Shown: one piece after another, positions 26,883 to 37,545 of the stretch
Position numbering within the stretch: the stretch's first letter is position 1
Layout of the letters: the number at the start of each line of letters is the position of its first letter
Assembly: GCA_023398955.1 (NCBI GenBank)
Contig: JAEWRL010000092.1
Location: 47,221 to 111,220, forward strand
Length of the DNA stretch: 64,000 bases
Direction: 5' to 3'
From: Pseudomonadota bacterium
Lineage (GTDB): Bacteria > Myxococcota_A > Polyangia > Polyangiales > Polyangiaceae
The notes under the pieces: generated by a model
What the model saw: the letters and a program-made list of their open reading frames with translations, nothing else
What the model was told of the DNA's origin: nothing
Databases searched by the model: none
Program-made: the position numbers and the translations under genes

Positions 26883-27863
26883 GTGATTCGCAGGACCGTG
26901 CTTCCGCAGAGGGTAGCCATAGTGGTGCTTGTTGCAACTAACGGCTGTAGCAACGACAGTCGCCCGAGCGGCGACCGCCTCTGCACGGTCGTGGCGCCGC
27001 TGGTTGGGGGAGCGGCGGCTGAAGAGACTCGCCTCGACGCGATTGGTACGATCGGTACCGTCACCGATACGGGCGAGTTCATGCCCGTCTGTTCGGCAAC
27101 GCTGATTGGACCCTCGACCGTGTTGTCCGCGAAACACTGCTCCGTGGGGTTCGTCAATGCGAACCGTGAAGGTGGAGGACTCGGTGGCTGGGCTTTCGCG
27201 TTGGGGTGGAATGCGCGGGAGCCCTATGCGGTCTACCCGATCGTGCAGGCGATCACCATGGACCCGTCGACCGGCGGGTTCACCGGGTTGGGAGCGGATG
27301 TGGTTGTCATGACGACCGACGCTCCCATCGTCGACGTCGAGCCTATTCCGCCGATCGAGAAGCGCATCGACGTCAACCGCAATGGCGAAGCCTTCATGAC
27401 CTATGGGTTTGGTTCCACCTCGTCGGACGAGAGGAGCTCTCCATGGAGGCGACGCGGTGGCCGCGTCCGACTGTGGGCAGTCTCCGGCAATATCTTCGAG
27501 ATCCTGTATGGCTCCTACGAGGCGTTCGTGGATGCAGTGCGGTCGGAAGCGCTGCTCGGTGCTCGCGTTCCCCAGTGCGGAACCCTTGCCAGTGAGGACG
27601 AGGGACTTCTTTCCGAGGTGTACCGAGCCGGTGAGCTCCAACCCCGTGTCGAGGCCTGGCTCGTTGGAGACCCTGAGGATGGCGCTGCGCAAACTTGCTT
27701 CGGTGATTCGGGGGGTCCGTTGGTTGTCGACGCGGAGAGCGACGCTCCGCGGGTCGCTGGGGTCGTATCGTGGAGCTGGCGGTCTGGAGGAGCCGCCTGC
27801 GACCATGGGACGGTGTACTCTCTTGTGGACGGCTCTTCGGTCGGCGTGAACGGGGGTGAATGA
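26883..27863 (+). CDS. Trypsin-like (S1) serine protease lipoprotein
   Basis: A protein of 326 residues, GTG start with GAGGAG about 8 bases upstream. The signal peptide ends TNGC (Cys22). A chymotrypsin fold follows: PLVGG (mature start near 40-43), catalytic His85 in LSAKHC (the usual TAAHC is altered at two positions), Asp139 in GADVVVM, and Ser276 in TCFGDSGGP. The C-terminus after GVVSWSW is short and ends in VDGSSVGVNGGE without the usual terminal helix. Probably an envelope-bound protease; the substrate is unknown. Confidence 0.87.
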   Translation: MIRRTVLPQRVAIVVLVATNGCSNDSRPSGDRLCTVVAPLVGGAAAEETRLDAIGTIGTVTDTGEFMPVCSATLIGPSTVLSAKHCSVGFVNANREGGGLGGWAFALGWNAREPYAVYPIVQAITMDPSTGGFTGLGADVVVMTTDAPIVDVEPIPPIEKRIDVNRNGEAFMTYGFGSTSSDERSSPWRRRGGRVRLWAVSGNIFEILYGSYEAFVDAVRSEALLGARVPQCGTLASEDEGLLSEVYRAGELQPRVEAWLVGDPEDGAAQTCFGDSGGPLVVDAESDAPRVAGVVSWSWRSGGAACDHGTVYSLVDGSSVGVNGGE

Positions 27864-27946
27864 TGGCGTTGGCGCCCACCGGGATTGCCTCGGCTCGGGC
27901 GGGGTAGATGACCGGGCGGGGTGTTTGTAGCCGCTCTGGGAAAAGG

Positions 27947-28639
27947 TTAGCGCGCCCAGGTCGCCTTGTCCCAAGTGGAGAGGTGGGTGCAGTTTGGGGC
28001 TGCCTCGACGATGCGGTAGGAGGCCACCTGGGCGTCAGGGTCGCTCAGGTCGTAGAAGTGAAGCCAGAGCTTGCCACCGGCTTCGTTGAAGGCTAGCTGG
28101 CGCAGGGGGAAGTCTTCCGGATCGCAGTCGCCAGTTTCGGCGCAATGGAAGGAGTCGTTGGTGACGAGGGGGCTGCCCGAGAGGACGCCTGCGTCGTCGA
28201 AGACGAAGAGCATGATGCCGGCGGAGGAAGAGGCCGCGACGTACCAGCCGTTGTCGTACCAAGCAGCGGCAACGCTGTTGTAGCGGTACTTGCGTGGCGT
28301 CCATGATGGGTTTGGAGGCGGTAGCTCGATGTTGGGGCCGACAGGGGTCAGATCAGGTGTGAAGCGTTGAGCACGGTGGCGTTGGGAGCTTCTGTCTGCG
28401 ATGTAGATCCTGTAAAGTGCGAGGACCGAATCACGCCGAACGGCGACAGCGTTGGCCGCAGATTGGTCGATGATGGGTGTCTCGGGGGTCTGCTCGAGGA
28501 CGCCGTACTCGAGCCCCCCTTCACGAGCGGGGAGGAGGTCACGGCCGAAGGCGACGAGGCGGATGCCGTTCGGGGTGCGGCCCACCTTGGCGACGTAACC
28601 CGTGGCAGTGTCGACGGCGATGTCGGCGGTTTCCGGTGG
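27947..28639 (-). pseudogene. C-terminal fragment of an unknown exported-type protein
   Basis: The minus-strand frame codes for about 230 residues ending at 27947. Its similarity-free but protein-like sequence (ADIAVDTATGYVAKVGR, AWYDNGWYVAASSSAG, LWLHFYDL) looks like strands of a beta-propeller or similar repeat fold with one likely disulfide (HCAETGDC). Coding character stops abruptly at about 28635, in the middle of the fold, exactly where the plus-strand von Willebrand fragment begins. A GTG at 28585 could start a shorter protein, but the upstream frame still looks coding, so I read this as a gene that lost its 5' part. Confidence 0.6.
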
Positions 28640-31553
28640 ACGCGGCGAAGTTCCTCATCGACACCCTTGTGGATGGGGACGAGTTCGGAATGGTCACCTT
28701 CGACCATGACGCCTCCATATTGCTGCCCCTCTCCGAGGTGAATCCCGCAAGCCGTGCCGCGCTTCGGAGCACCGTGGATGGTCTTACCGCTGATGGATGT
28801 ACGTCGATCGGGGACGGGCTGTTCGAAGCAGCGTCCAACTTCGCCCAAAGGTACGATCTGGCGCCCGATCCCAACACGGCTCAGAGCCTGATCCTGCTGA
28901 GCGACGGCATCAATACGGCGGGGTTGCCGCCCGAACTCTACTACGATCCCACCACTGCGGGAGACCGCCTGGGAAACATGGACGGCGCTGAGGTAAGCCC
29001 CCGCTGCGGCCTGAGCGACCCGAACCCCGCCGACACGCTGCCTTGGTTCGAGGGTGCCCTCGAATGGTATGCGCGAAAGCGCAACCCTGCGACTCCGGTC
29101 CCGAGGATCTCTACCATCGCCCTTGGGCAAGATGCCGATCTGGTTCAGCTCTCGGATCTGACATTGTCAACGATCGGAAACTACTTTTGGGCGCCTGCTG
29201 CGGGCACTGCGGCGGAGCTTGGCAGCACGGCGCAGGGCCTCGAGGATAGCTTCCGACAGGTAGCTAATATGGCCATGGGCTGGGCGCGGCTCTCGGCGGG
29301 CACGGTGACAATCCCGACCTACATCCCCGCCTTCGCCGTCGATGACCTGGTGAGGGTGCTTCAGGTCCACTACTCGCTCCGTGAGGCTTCCCCGAACCCG
29401 ATGATCGGTCTCGAAGCACCCGATGGAACCCTTCATGGCCCCATCCGTGTTACGGATCGCTCGGCCGTGTATCGCATCGCGGATCCTCTGCCCGGCGTTT
29501 GGGAGTTCGTTGGAGGCGGTCCGCTGCCTCCGCCAACGGCGCCGGGGCCCCGGGTCTATGCGGAAGCCATCGTCGACAGCCCCTTGGTCCTGCTTGGCGA
29601 CGCCCATGTGGAGACGGCCCGCCCTTCGGCAGATCCCTCCGAGCGAGGGAACTTCGTCGGTAAGGACGTCTACTTGCGCGCCATTCCGACAGAGGGGAGG
29701 CGGATGCTGGGTATCAGCGTTTCGGCTGAGATCATCGCCCCGGATGGGTCGTCGGTAGACGTGGATCTCGCAGACGACGGGCTCAGCGGCGACGGGGCAG
29801 CCGATGACGGAACCTACGGCGCGGTGCTCCGGGACCTGACCCTGGCGGGCGCGTACATGGCTCGCTTCGCCGCGACCGGCACGACCCCCCCTGGGGTACC
29901 GCCTTCCGGCGGGAGCTCTCTCGCGGCTTCCTGCTCGAAGACGCTCCCGACTCGGATGGTGACGGCGTACCTGACTTTCGCGATCCCGATCCCGACGTCA
30001 TGGACTCCATGGAGGATCCCGACGGTGACGGGCTGACCAACGAAGAGGAGTTCTGGGCGCACACAAGCAGCACCGTGGCGGACACCGACCGTGGCGGCGA
30101 GAACGATGGATCAGAGCTGGCCCGAGGGGGCGACCCCCTCGATCGATCCGATGACGCGATCGACGACTATCTCGTCTATGCTCAGGGATGCAACGGGGAG
30201 GTCGTCCTGCGCACTGAGGTGCCTGCGACCCATGCGTCGCTCCAGGTTCACGTAGGGCCGGAGATGGAAGGGCCATTCGTCGCTATCTATGACGGACCAG
30301 TCCCGCCCGATCGTCTCCTGACCCTGGCGGCCGTGAACGGTACCAGGGCTTGCTATCGTGCCCGGTCCATGGATTCGGAGGGCCGCGTCGGGGATTGGTC
30401 CCCATCGCATTGCACCCGGTCGGCGGAGGACCCGATAGCTCCCGAGGTGAGCTCCCTGGACCTGCACGGACGCTACGGGCGGACTCGCTCCCAGCGAGTC
30501 ATGATCTCCGTCTCCGCGCACGACACGGGTCCGGAAATGCCCGTCGTGGAGTGCGAAGGCACGGTGGCGACGGGCGTGACGGAGATCATCTACTCAACCT
30601 CCGGTGGCTTTGAGGACGCAGCTTGGGAGCCGTACACGGACGTCTTCGCCATCGACCTCCCCGACGACAGCGAGTACACCGGCGTCTTCGTGAAGGTGCG
30701 GGACGGCGCGGGTAACGAATCGGAGACGACCTACGTGGCCATTCGCCAGGTGGACCTCGACCTGGGCGACGTGGTGATCTACGGCGGCGAGCAGGTCAAG
30801 CTCAACGACAGAGCCGTCGTCTTCCCCGGAGAGGCCGGGCCGGCGATCGTCAATGCTGGCCCCTCTGAGACGAACATCGGCGCGAACGTCCATGTGCAGG
30901 ACGTCTGGAGCGTGCCGAAGGTGCTGCTGTGCTCCAACTCGACGGTTCACGGGCTCCTCGAAACAGCGGCGAGCCTGGAGGCACAGGGTGGCGCGACGGT
31001 AGAGGGAGGGATCTCTCAGTACTCCCCCTTCGACTTGCCGTCGCTGCCGACGGTCACCTTTGCACCCAGCGGTCATTCGGACTGGATCATGCTCGAGCCT
31101 GGCCAGCGGCGGAGGCTGCCCCCGGGAGACTACGGCTATGTCTCCGTGAAATCTTGGGCGCGGCTCGACCTCCGCGCTGGAGAGTACACCTTCCGCGGTC
31201 TCTGGGTAGAGCCCCAAGGACTCGTCTTCCTCGACAAGCGTGGCGGGCCAGTGACGCTCAACGTGTCGGAGCACCTGAACGTCAAGAGCGAGCTTCACGA
31301 TATCGGCGGACTGGGTGCTGACACTCTCATTCAGTACTCCGGACCCGAATCGGTCTACTTCCATGCAGATTTCGAAGGGACCATCCTTGCGCCGAACGCC
31401 CTTCTCTACCTCGGAACATCGGGAGCCCTGGACTTCTCCGGTGCCTTCTTTGCCAAGGCCGTCGAGGTCCATCCAGACGCTCGCATCAGCCACGCGCCGC
31501 ACTTCCTCCTCGGGGATAGGGTTCCCTCCATACCGACACGGGAGCCCACGTAG
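28633..31553 (+). pseudogene. Truncated and frameshifted vWA-domain surface protein
   Basis: The frame enters inside a von Willebrand A domain: PVDAAKFLIDTLVDGDEFGM, then the MIDAS Thr in GCTSIGDG and LILLSDGINTAG; the N-terminal DxSxS motif and any signal peptide are absent. Beta-rich segments follow (DGSSVDVDLADDG). At 29885-29891 a run of seven C shifts the frame: one more C would join the first frame to the next, restoring ...TTPPWGTAFRRE... and calcium-binding DSDGDGVPD/DPDGDGLTNEEEF repeats. The downstream part (to 31553) has Fn3-like and bactofilin/choice-of-anchor-like strands. Two independent lesions argue for a decayed gene, although the indel could be a sequencing error. Confidence 0.72.
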
Positions 31554-31768
31554 TCGCGATAGGTAGCGCGTCGAGCCCACGACGCGGCTTGTCGCGTAGT
31601 GGGCTCCAGCCCTCTGCACGGGCGGCGATTCTGCTTAAGAGACACCACCGAAGGACGTTGGGTGCGGTGGAACGCGGAGCCGGGGCACAGCCACAGCATT
31701 GGCGCTGCGGGGACACTCCTAGGAGCCGTCCGCCTGACGTGTTTCGCGCACAATCCCTGGAGATCGAG

Positions 31769-32704
31769 ATGAAACGACGAGTCCTCTCTAGCTGCATGTT
31801 GATTGCCGCGAGCGCGATGCTCCCACAGGTGTCCGTGGCTCAGGCTGACCCCACTTGCTGTCCAGAAGGCGAGGCCTGTCCTCCTGAGTGGTGGCCTGCG
31901 GGTCTTCCTTTCCCTGACGATTGCATCGTTCACCCACCCCTCGTCCGTATCAGCGCGGAGGAGGCCTTTGAAGCCTATCAAGCCCAGGAGCTTGACGGCC
32001 AACCAGGGGTCATGATGATCGACGTACGGACCCCGGAGGAGGTCTACTGGGTCGGTGCTCCGGCTCAGGTGAACCTCGTCGAGCTGGCAAACGGCGATGC
32101 TGTCGTTCCAGACGGATTCAAGGCGCTGCTCCAGCCCCATCCCAGTCGGAACCAACCACACCAGATTGAAGTGAGCATCGACGGCAAGGCGAAGCGGCTC
32201 TCCACGGCGGAGGTCGTGAGCGCCGATCTGACGCCCATCGCCTACAACGTGCCGGTCGAGTACGTGGACCCGATGAGCGGCACGGTGACATTGAATCCAG
32301 CTTTTGGCATGTCGACGGATGCCCTGGTTGCCGACTTCGCCGAGAGCTCCCCGGTTGGGCTGAGCAGCGTTGTTTTCTTCTGCCGCAGCGGCCAGCGCTC
32401 ATCGGTGGGTTGCTACTACAAGTACTGTCCATTCTCGCTGATGGATCCCGCTCTCACGGCTTATGAAGTCGAGGCGACGGACCAACATGGGAATGAGGTG
32501 AACGGCCTGGGAGGTTTCGAGAGCACGGCGGCGGACAATCGCTATCTCGGCTACCGCGGCTTCCCCGGGCGAGTCACGGATGGGGTGCTCGCCACGGGGT
32601 CCGTCTCCTTCAAGGACCTAGGGCTCCCCATCGTGATTGGTCAAGCGCCGATGACCGTGCTCGATGACCTTCTCGCGCTGCCTTGGGCCTCGCGCGTGGA
32701 GTAG
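31769..32704 (+). CDS. Periplasmic rhodanese-like protein
   Basis: A protein of 311 residues with a signal peptide cleaved near AQA (residue 26). The rhodanese domain has MMIDVRTPEEVYWVGAP (82-98) and an active-site loop FFCRSGQRSS with Cys205. Between these lie about 100 residues, longer than in minimal rhodaneses; the VRTPEE...VG...NVP(V)EYVD pattern matches a group of exported rhodaneses with an insert. The terminal part has AADNRYLGYRGFPGR. It would transfer sulfane sulfur or act in periplasmic thiol chemistry. The ATG at 31769 starts the signal peptide. Confidence 0.8.
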   Translation: MKRRVLSSCMLIAASAMLPQVSVAQADPTCCPEGEACPPEWWPAGLPFPDDCIVHPPLVRISAEEAFEAYQAQELDGQPGVMMIDVRTPEEVYWVGAPAQVNLVELANGDAVVPDGFKALLQPHPSRNQPHQIEVSIDGKAKRLSTAEVVSADLTPIAYNVPVEYVDPMSGTVTLNPAFGMSTDALVADFAESSPVGLSSVVFFCRSGQRSSVGCYYKYCPFSLMDPALTAYEVEATDQHGNEVNGLGGFESTAADNRYLGYRGFPGRVTDGVLATGSVSFKDLGLPIVIGQAPMTVLDDLLALPWASRVE

Positions 32705-32741
32705 CTGAGAGGGACTGCCGCGCCCACGGTTTGGCCTCCTC

Positions 32742-33764
32742 CTAGGCTCCGGGATTGCCACAGCCCTTCTGAGCGACCAGAAAGATCCCCGCGATCATCA
32801 GATCGGAGTCCGCCAGGCGGCGAAATGGTCGTGCGAGCCTCGGTCGAATGCTTTGGATCAGGGCCAGGGTCGAAGCGTCATAGTCCTGACCATAGACCAA
32901 TCGCTCCCTACGCGGCACGAGCTCCTCATCGTGCCCAGCGATCCGCGTCACATAGATCTTTGTCCGATATCCGAGCTTCGCCGTCATCGAACGGTAGTAG
33001 TCGATGCGTCGCCGGTTCGGCCGACCTACGCCCTTGGCGATCCACCGGTAGAGGTGATCCGGTATTGTCAGGAACTCGAGCGGGTGGAAGCCCCGCTTGC
33101 TGAACATTCCATAGTCCCGAAGGTCTACCCGGTGCACCATCCAGCCCCCCGGCTTCAGCAGGTGGTCCATAGCGACGAATGCGCGGTCGAGCTCCCAGAT
33201 TTCCTCGAGCACGGCGCGTGATACGATGCAGTCGAAAGAGCCGCCATTTGCCACGGTTGCAGCGTTCGCGATATCTACGCCCGCGACGTAATGCAAAGCG
33301 CCGCTGCCTTGCATGAGGTGACCTTGCTCGTCCATCACCGAATCGAGAGCGCCGGTCGCCGCGCCTCCGAGCTTCTGACGCAATGCGGCGTAGATGAGCT
33401 GTTCCTCGGCAGGGTCCCGCCGTGAGTGGCACCTGTCCACGCAAACCACTTTTGCGCTCCCTGCCGCGATGAAGCACAGGGCCACCCCCAGGTTGTCGCC
33501 CGGCCCCACCTCGAGAACCCGGCTGCCTCGAAGGACGTCCAGCGTCAGGCCCCCGACGTTCGAGTAGTCGTCGAACACTCGCTGGACATAGGCCAGGCTC
33601 TGGTCCAGGCGCAGACCCCTATGAGTCGAGCCGCTGTCGAACTCGGTGTGCCCAAACCTCCAGCGCGCCCGGGCCCACGTGCTCGACGCCATGTACTTCC
33701 CCAGAATGGATAACCGGTCCAGATGCTGCGACCGGCTGTCATCCGCTGTCGTTCCAATGGCCAT
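32742..33764 (-). CDS. SAM-dependent class I methyltransferase
   Basis: A protein of 340 residues without signal peptide. Motif I is VLEVGPGDNLG, followed by an acidic post-I residue in VVCVDRC; SFDCIVSRAVLEEI and LLKPGGWMVHRVDLRD match motifs IV and V. The N-terminal 85 residues (HRGLRLDQSLAYVQRVFDDY) and C-terminal half resemble methyltransferases in polysaccharide or secondary-metabolite clusters, but no such genes are adjacent. Cytosolic; substrate unknown. Confidence 0.82.
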   Translation of the reverse strand: MAIGTTADDSRSQHLDRLSILGKYMASSTWARARWRFGHTEFDSGSTHRGLRLDQSLAYVQRVFDDYSNVGGLTLDVLRGSRVLEVGPGDNLGVALCFIAAGSAKVVCVDRCHSRRDPAEEQLIYAALRQKLGGAATGALDSVMDEQGHLMQGSGALHYVAGVDIANAATVANGGSFDCIVSRAVLEEIWELDRAFVAMDHLLKPGGWMVHRVDLRDYGMFSKRGFHPLEFLTIPDHLYRWIAKGVGRPNRRRIDYYRSMTAKLGYRTKIYVTRIAGHDEELVPRRERLVYGQDYDASTLALIQSIRPRLARPFRRLADSDLMIAGIFLVAQKGCGNPGA

Positions 33765-33936
33765 AGCTCCCGCCTTCCTCCGCCCATCTCGATCTCGGCG
33801 CCTCAGGGCCTCAGTCTACCTCCATGGTTTGGACGAGAGTAGTAGCCGGTCATCGTTAAGGTGGCAGCGCTCCTGGATTCATCGGGTGTGACGGGCCGGG
33901 ATGAGCCCATATCAAGAATGAGCTCGTTTCGCGAGG

Positions 33937-35580
33937 TCAGGGGCAGAAGTCCACAACGGCCCAGAACGCCGGCTTCGGCTGCTGCTGGGTGTTGAAGAGG
34001 AGCGGAAAGTCCTGGCGGCCCGAGTCGAACTCGGAGAGCCATGTATTGTCGTCGGCGATCCCCCAGAGGGTCACGCTGGTGAGCACGTCGCTCTTGCGTC
34101 GGAACATGTCGAAGAACTCGCGGTAACGCTCTGCCTGCTGCTCCTGAATGGCGGCGGAGAAGCTCGCGGGCGTGTAGAACATGTCTGGGGTGTAGGTGAT
34201 GCCGCGCAGGTACACGGAGACGTCGAGCTCCGTCACCTGCACCTCCAGGCCGAGCGAGGCGTACATGTCGATGGCCGTCTCGAGGTTCTCGACCGTTTGG
34301 TGATACGACTGCTCGCTCGGATCGGTGCCAGGTTCCAGGTTCAGATGGCACTGCAGGCCGACGCCGTCCACGGGCACCCCCGCCTCGAGCAAGCCCTGGA
34401 GCATGTCGTAGATCCCTTGGCGCCGGGCCGGGTGGTAGTTGTAGTAGTCGTTGTAGAAGAGCTTCACCGTCGGATCGGCCTGGCGTGCCGCGCGAAACGC
34501 CTCGGCGATATAGCTCTCGCCAAGGGCCGCGTACCAGCCGCTCTTCTGGCCCTCCTCTTCGTTGCCGGTTCGGTACGAGCCGTCATCCATGATTGCTTCG
34601 TTGACGACGTCCCAGGCGTAGACACTCCCCTGGAAGTGCTGCATCACGTTCTGGATATGGTTGCGCATCCTCTGCAGTACTTGGTCCCCAGAGCCGGAGA
34701 ACACCCAGCTCGGCGTTTGCCGGTGCCAGACAAGCGCATGCCCGCGCACCTGCATGCCGTTGGAGGTGGCGAAGGAAACCATCTGATCTGCGGTATCGTA
34801 GGTGAAGTTGCCCTCGCTGGGTTGGAGCGCATCGAACTTCATCTGGTCCTCCGCCGTGACACTGTTGAAGTGTTCCTTCAACAACTCCGAGTACCTGCTG
34901 TACTGGGTATCGATGGCAGCGCCGATGGAGAAGTGGTCCGCGTACATCTCACGAAGTGACGGCACCTGCCCGCCGTGAGCCACGACGCACGGCTCTTCCT
35001 CGCCAGCGCTTCCCGCCGCGGCAGCAGCTCCACCTGACGAAGAGGGTTGGCCGCCAGTAGAAGCTAGTTCGCCTGCAGCCCCGCCCGCCACCTGCGAGCC
35101 GCCACTGTCTCCCACGAAGCCACCTGATGCCGCCTCACCGCTTGCGCCGGCTGCCGCTCCACCCGTCGCGGTCCCGCCCGTAGCGGCTCCTCCACCCGCC
35201 GTGCCGCCGACGATGACCCCGCCGGTTCCCATGCCACCGCTGCCTCCGCTCGGGAATCCTCCGCTCGACACGCCACCTGACGCGGCGCCGCCGCTTTCGG
35301 GCCCCGTCCACGTGCCACCCGTCGTCGAGCCCCCGCCATTCGTCTGCCCGCCGCTCCCGCCCTGCGCGAGTGGGCCATCTTGAAGGCCGCCGACAAGGGC
35401 GGAGTTGCCTCCCAAAGAGCCAGACGAACCCCCTATGCTACTCCCTCCGAGTCCAGTCGACGGTCCACCTGCCGCTGTTCCTCCCAAACCCGCGCCGGAG
35501 GCGTTCGGGTCGTCGTTCTCCTCACCGCAGGCGCCAGCGAAGCAAGCCATAAACACGAAGGGGAGCAGATTTTTGCGCAT
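33937..35580 (-). CDS. GH10 endo-1,4-beta-xylanase lipoprotein (second copy)
   Basis: A protein of 547 residues. The signal peptide ends AGAC (Cys18), followed by a Gly/Ser/Thr tether to about residue 195. The GH10 domain has HFSIGAAIDTQY, NSVTAEDQMKFDALQP, RGHALVWHRQTPSW, acid/base Glu328 in DVVNEAI, VGLQCHLNLEPG, nucleophile Glu451 in QVTELDVSV and TLWGIADDNTW. This is the classical arrangement. It is more typical of GH10 than the copy at 19704 (which has a shorter, simpler loop set), so the two are not recent duplicates. Cell-envelope bound. Confidence 0.94.
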   Translation of the reverse strand: MRKNLLPFVFMACFAGACGEENDDPNASGAGLGGTAAGGPSTGLGGSSIGGSSGSLGGNSALVGGLQDGPLAQGGSGGQTNGGGSTTGGTWTGPESGGAASGGVSSGGFPSGGSGGMGTGGVIVGGTAGGGAATGGTATGGAAAGASGEAASGGFVGDSGGSQVAGGAAGELASTGGQPSSSGGAAAAAGSAGEEEPCVVAHGGQVPSLREMYADHFSIGAAIDTQYSRYSELLKEHFNSVTAEDQMKFDALQPSEGNFTYDTADQMVSFATSNGMQVRGHALVWHRQTPSWVFSGSGDQVLQRMRNHIQNVMQHFQGSVYAWDVVNEAIMDDGSYRTGNEEEGQKSGWYAALGESYIAEAFRAARQADPTVKLFYNDYYNYHPARRQGIYDMLQGLLEAGVPVDGVGLQCHLNLEPGTDPSEQSYHQTVENLETAIDMYASLGLEVQVTELDVSVYLRGITYTPDMFYTPASFSAAIQEQQAERYREFFDMFRRKSDVLTSVTLWGIADDNTWLSEFDSGRQDFPLLFNTQQQPKPAFWAVVDFCP

Positions 35581-36090
35581 GACGTTGCCTGGCTCTCATC
35601 TCGTTACGCCAACCCCGACAGGGATCCTACGACAGCCATCAGACCGTTCGCCCACGACGGTGCACTGTCAAGGAGCCGGAAGCATCCCGGCGTCGCGCAG
35701 TTCTCATGCTCTATCGAATTCGACCCTGCAAGAGCGGTAAATGAGAAGCCCGCAACTCTCCTCAGTACTGGGGCAACGCAAGAGCCAGCCGCCGCCTAGA
35801 TGCCGAGCACGATATCCCAGAGGGCAGGCCTGCGAACCGCTCACGAGTTTGTCACCGTCGCACTATCGAGCTTCCGGGCAGCGTCGCGGTCTGCGGGTCT
35901 TCGGGTCACCGAGAGTCGTGGCTCGGTCGACCGTTCCGGCTCGCGACGAGGCTCGAAGATGTCAAGCGCTGCTAAGGCTTGCGTACTGGAGGAAAATTCC
36001 TATCACAGCAAAGGGCTGTGAGACAGGGACAGCCCTGACACGAACGAAGCGGGAACACGGGGAACACAGGTTCCTTGTGCTCCTCTGTGG
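35581..36090. other. Divergent intergenic region
   Basis: About 510 bases between the second GH10 gene (minus) and a trypsin-like protease gene (plus). Short open frames here are unsupported. Presumably holds two promoters; none assigned. Confidence 0.4.
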
Positions 36091-37407
36091 ATGACAACCA
36101 TGAAAGAGCAGAACATGAGCAATGACTCGTCTTTTCAGACCCGCAAACTCCGAACTGCTGTCTTTGGCCTCGTCGTCGTTCCGGGCGCAGCCTTCCTCGC
36201 AGGCTGCTCCGCGGACGGCGGCGGATTCGAAGGTACCGGCAGCCATTCGTTCTCCAGCACCGAGCAAGCGCTCATTGGCGGGGAGCCAGCTGCCCCTTAT
36301 CACTTCCGCTCCACCGTCGGGATTGGCGATGCGTGCACGGCCGCTAAGGTCGGTGACCGTCTCTTTCTGACCGCTGCCCACTGTGTCGCGGTTCCCCGCC
36401 CCATCCGCGGGATGCCCGTGCCGGAGCCTTTCCCCCCGAATGATGGGATTCGTGAAGACTACCTGCCAGGCGAGCAGGTGCTAGTCCACTGGGGCCTCGA
36501 CGCGGACGACCCGGAACAGGGCCTGTTCAGCATCGTTCGCACCTCGATACACCCATCGTGGTGGGAGTGTCCCCTCTGCCAGGACCCGCTCCTCTCGTCG
36601 GAAGGCGCGGCTGACATCGCTGTCATCGAGATTGCCGAAGCGACTCCCGGTATCCCCGAAGCCAGTGTCGAACTGGATGCCATCGAGCCTGGTACACAGG
36701 TGGTCAAGGTTGGCTGGGGCTGCGAAGAGAGGACGAACATCGATGCCTCGACGCTGGAGCTGGGCCGCTACAAGACGGAAGACGCATGGGTCATCCCCAC
36801 GACGGAAATCCTGCACGAGGGAATGCCGCCCATCACGGACGCACAGCTGGCGCGGGTGGACGCCTCTTACCTGATTACCGCGGGGCATGCCCAAGATGAG
36901 GACTACGCGAGCCTATGCCTGGGGGACTCGGGTGGCCCCCTCTATCTGCCTAACAACAGCGATCCCCGAATCGTCGGCGTCAACGCCAGCTATACCTTCA
37001 AGCCCAGTGGAGATCCCGATGACCTCGGAGGAGTGTCCTGGACGGACTGGCACACGAAGACCTCGATCGACTCATTGCACGATGTCGGGCCGTGGTTGAT
37101 TGGGCTTGGTGTGAACACCGTTGGCGGTGATGTCCCGCCGTCAGAGTGCACCTGCCCGCAGGGCTGCGACGCCGTCCAGCAGGCGAGCGTTCCCTTTATG
37201 CACAGTGGCGTGGTCGACACTTGCTACTTCTTCGATGATCTCGGCTACAGCGTCAATAACCACAGCATGGTCCAGGTGAACCTCAATGGATTGAATGTCA
37301 CTAACCAGTGGATAGGGTACTGGTCCTATCCTGCCGAGCGGGACGGTGGCTATTACCTCTACATGAAGGGGCAGAAGTCCTGGTCGTGGCTGCAGGCGAC
37401 GAACTGA
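36091..37407 (+). CDS. Trypsin-like (S1) serine protease lipoprotein with C-terminal extension
   Basis: A protein of 438 residues (in-frame ATGs at 36100 and 36115 are alternatives). Lipobox FLAGC (Cys39). The propeptide ends at QALIGGEP (59-66), the usual activation site of myxobacterial trypsin-like proteases. Catalytic His97 (LTAAHC), Asp175 (AADIAVIE) and Ser280 (CLGDSGGP). After residue 340 a Cys-rich link (CTCPQGCD) leads to an 80-residue beta-rich extension (MVQVNLNGLNVTNQW...) of unknown type, which may bind substrate. Confidence 0.87.
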   Translation: MTTMKEQNMSNDSSFQTRKLRTAVFGLVVVPGAAFLAGCSADGGGFEGTGSHSFSSTEQALIGGEPAAPYHFRSTVGIGDACTAAKVGDRLFLTAAHCVAVPRPIRGMPVPEPFPPNDGIREDYLPGEQVLVHWGLDADDPEQGLFSIVRTSIHPSWWECPLCQDPLLSSEGAADIAVIEIAEATPGIPEASVELDAIEPGTQVVKVGWGCEERTNIDASTLELGRYKTEDAWVIPTTEILHEGMPPITDAQLARVDASYLITAGHAQDEDYASLCLGDSGGPLYLPNNSDPRIVGVNASYTFKPSGDPDDLGGVSWTDWHTKTSIDSLHDVGPWLIGLGVNTVGGDVPPSECTCPQGCDAVQQASVPFMHSGVVDTCYFFDDLGYSVNNHSMVQVNLNGLNVTNQWIGYWSYPAERDGGYYLYMKGQKSWSWLQATN

Positions 37408-37545
37408 GTTCAGCCTCGTTCTCGACGCCGCCCTGAAGTCTCCGACCGCCCATCACCCGCTCCCAGGCTGCCTTCGGTGGCGCTGGCGAGCGGGTGCTCT
37501 GCTCTTGAATGGGTACTGCGCGTCGAGGCGTTGGCGTGCTAGAGC

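Noticed and set aside
29880..29900. Programmed frameshift at the C-run
   Set aside because: No slippery heptamer with a stimulatory structure is apparent and the gene is also 5'-truncated, so decay or sequencing error is simpler.
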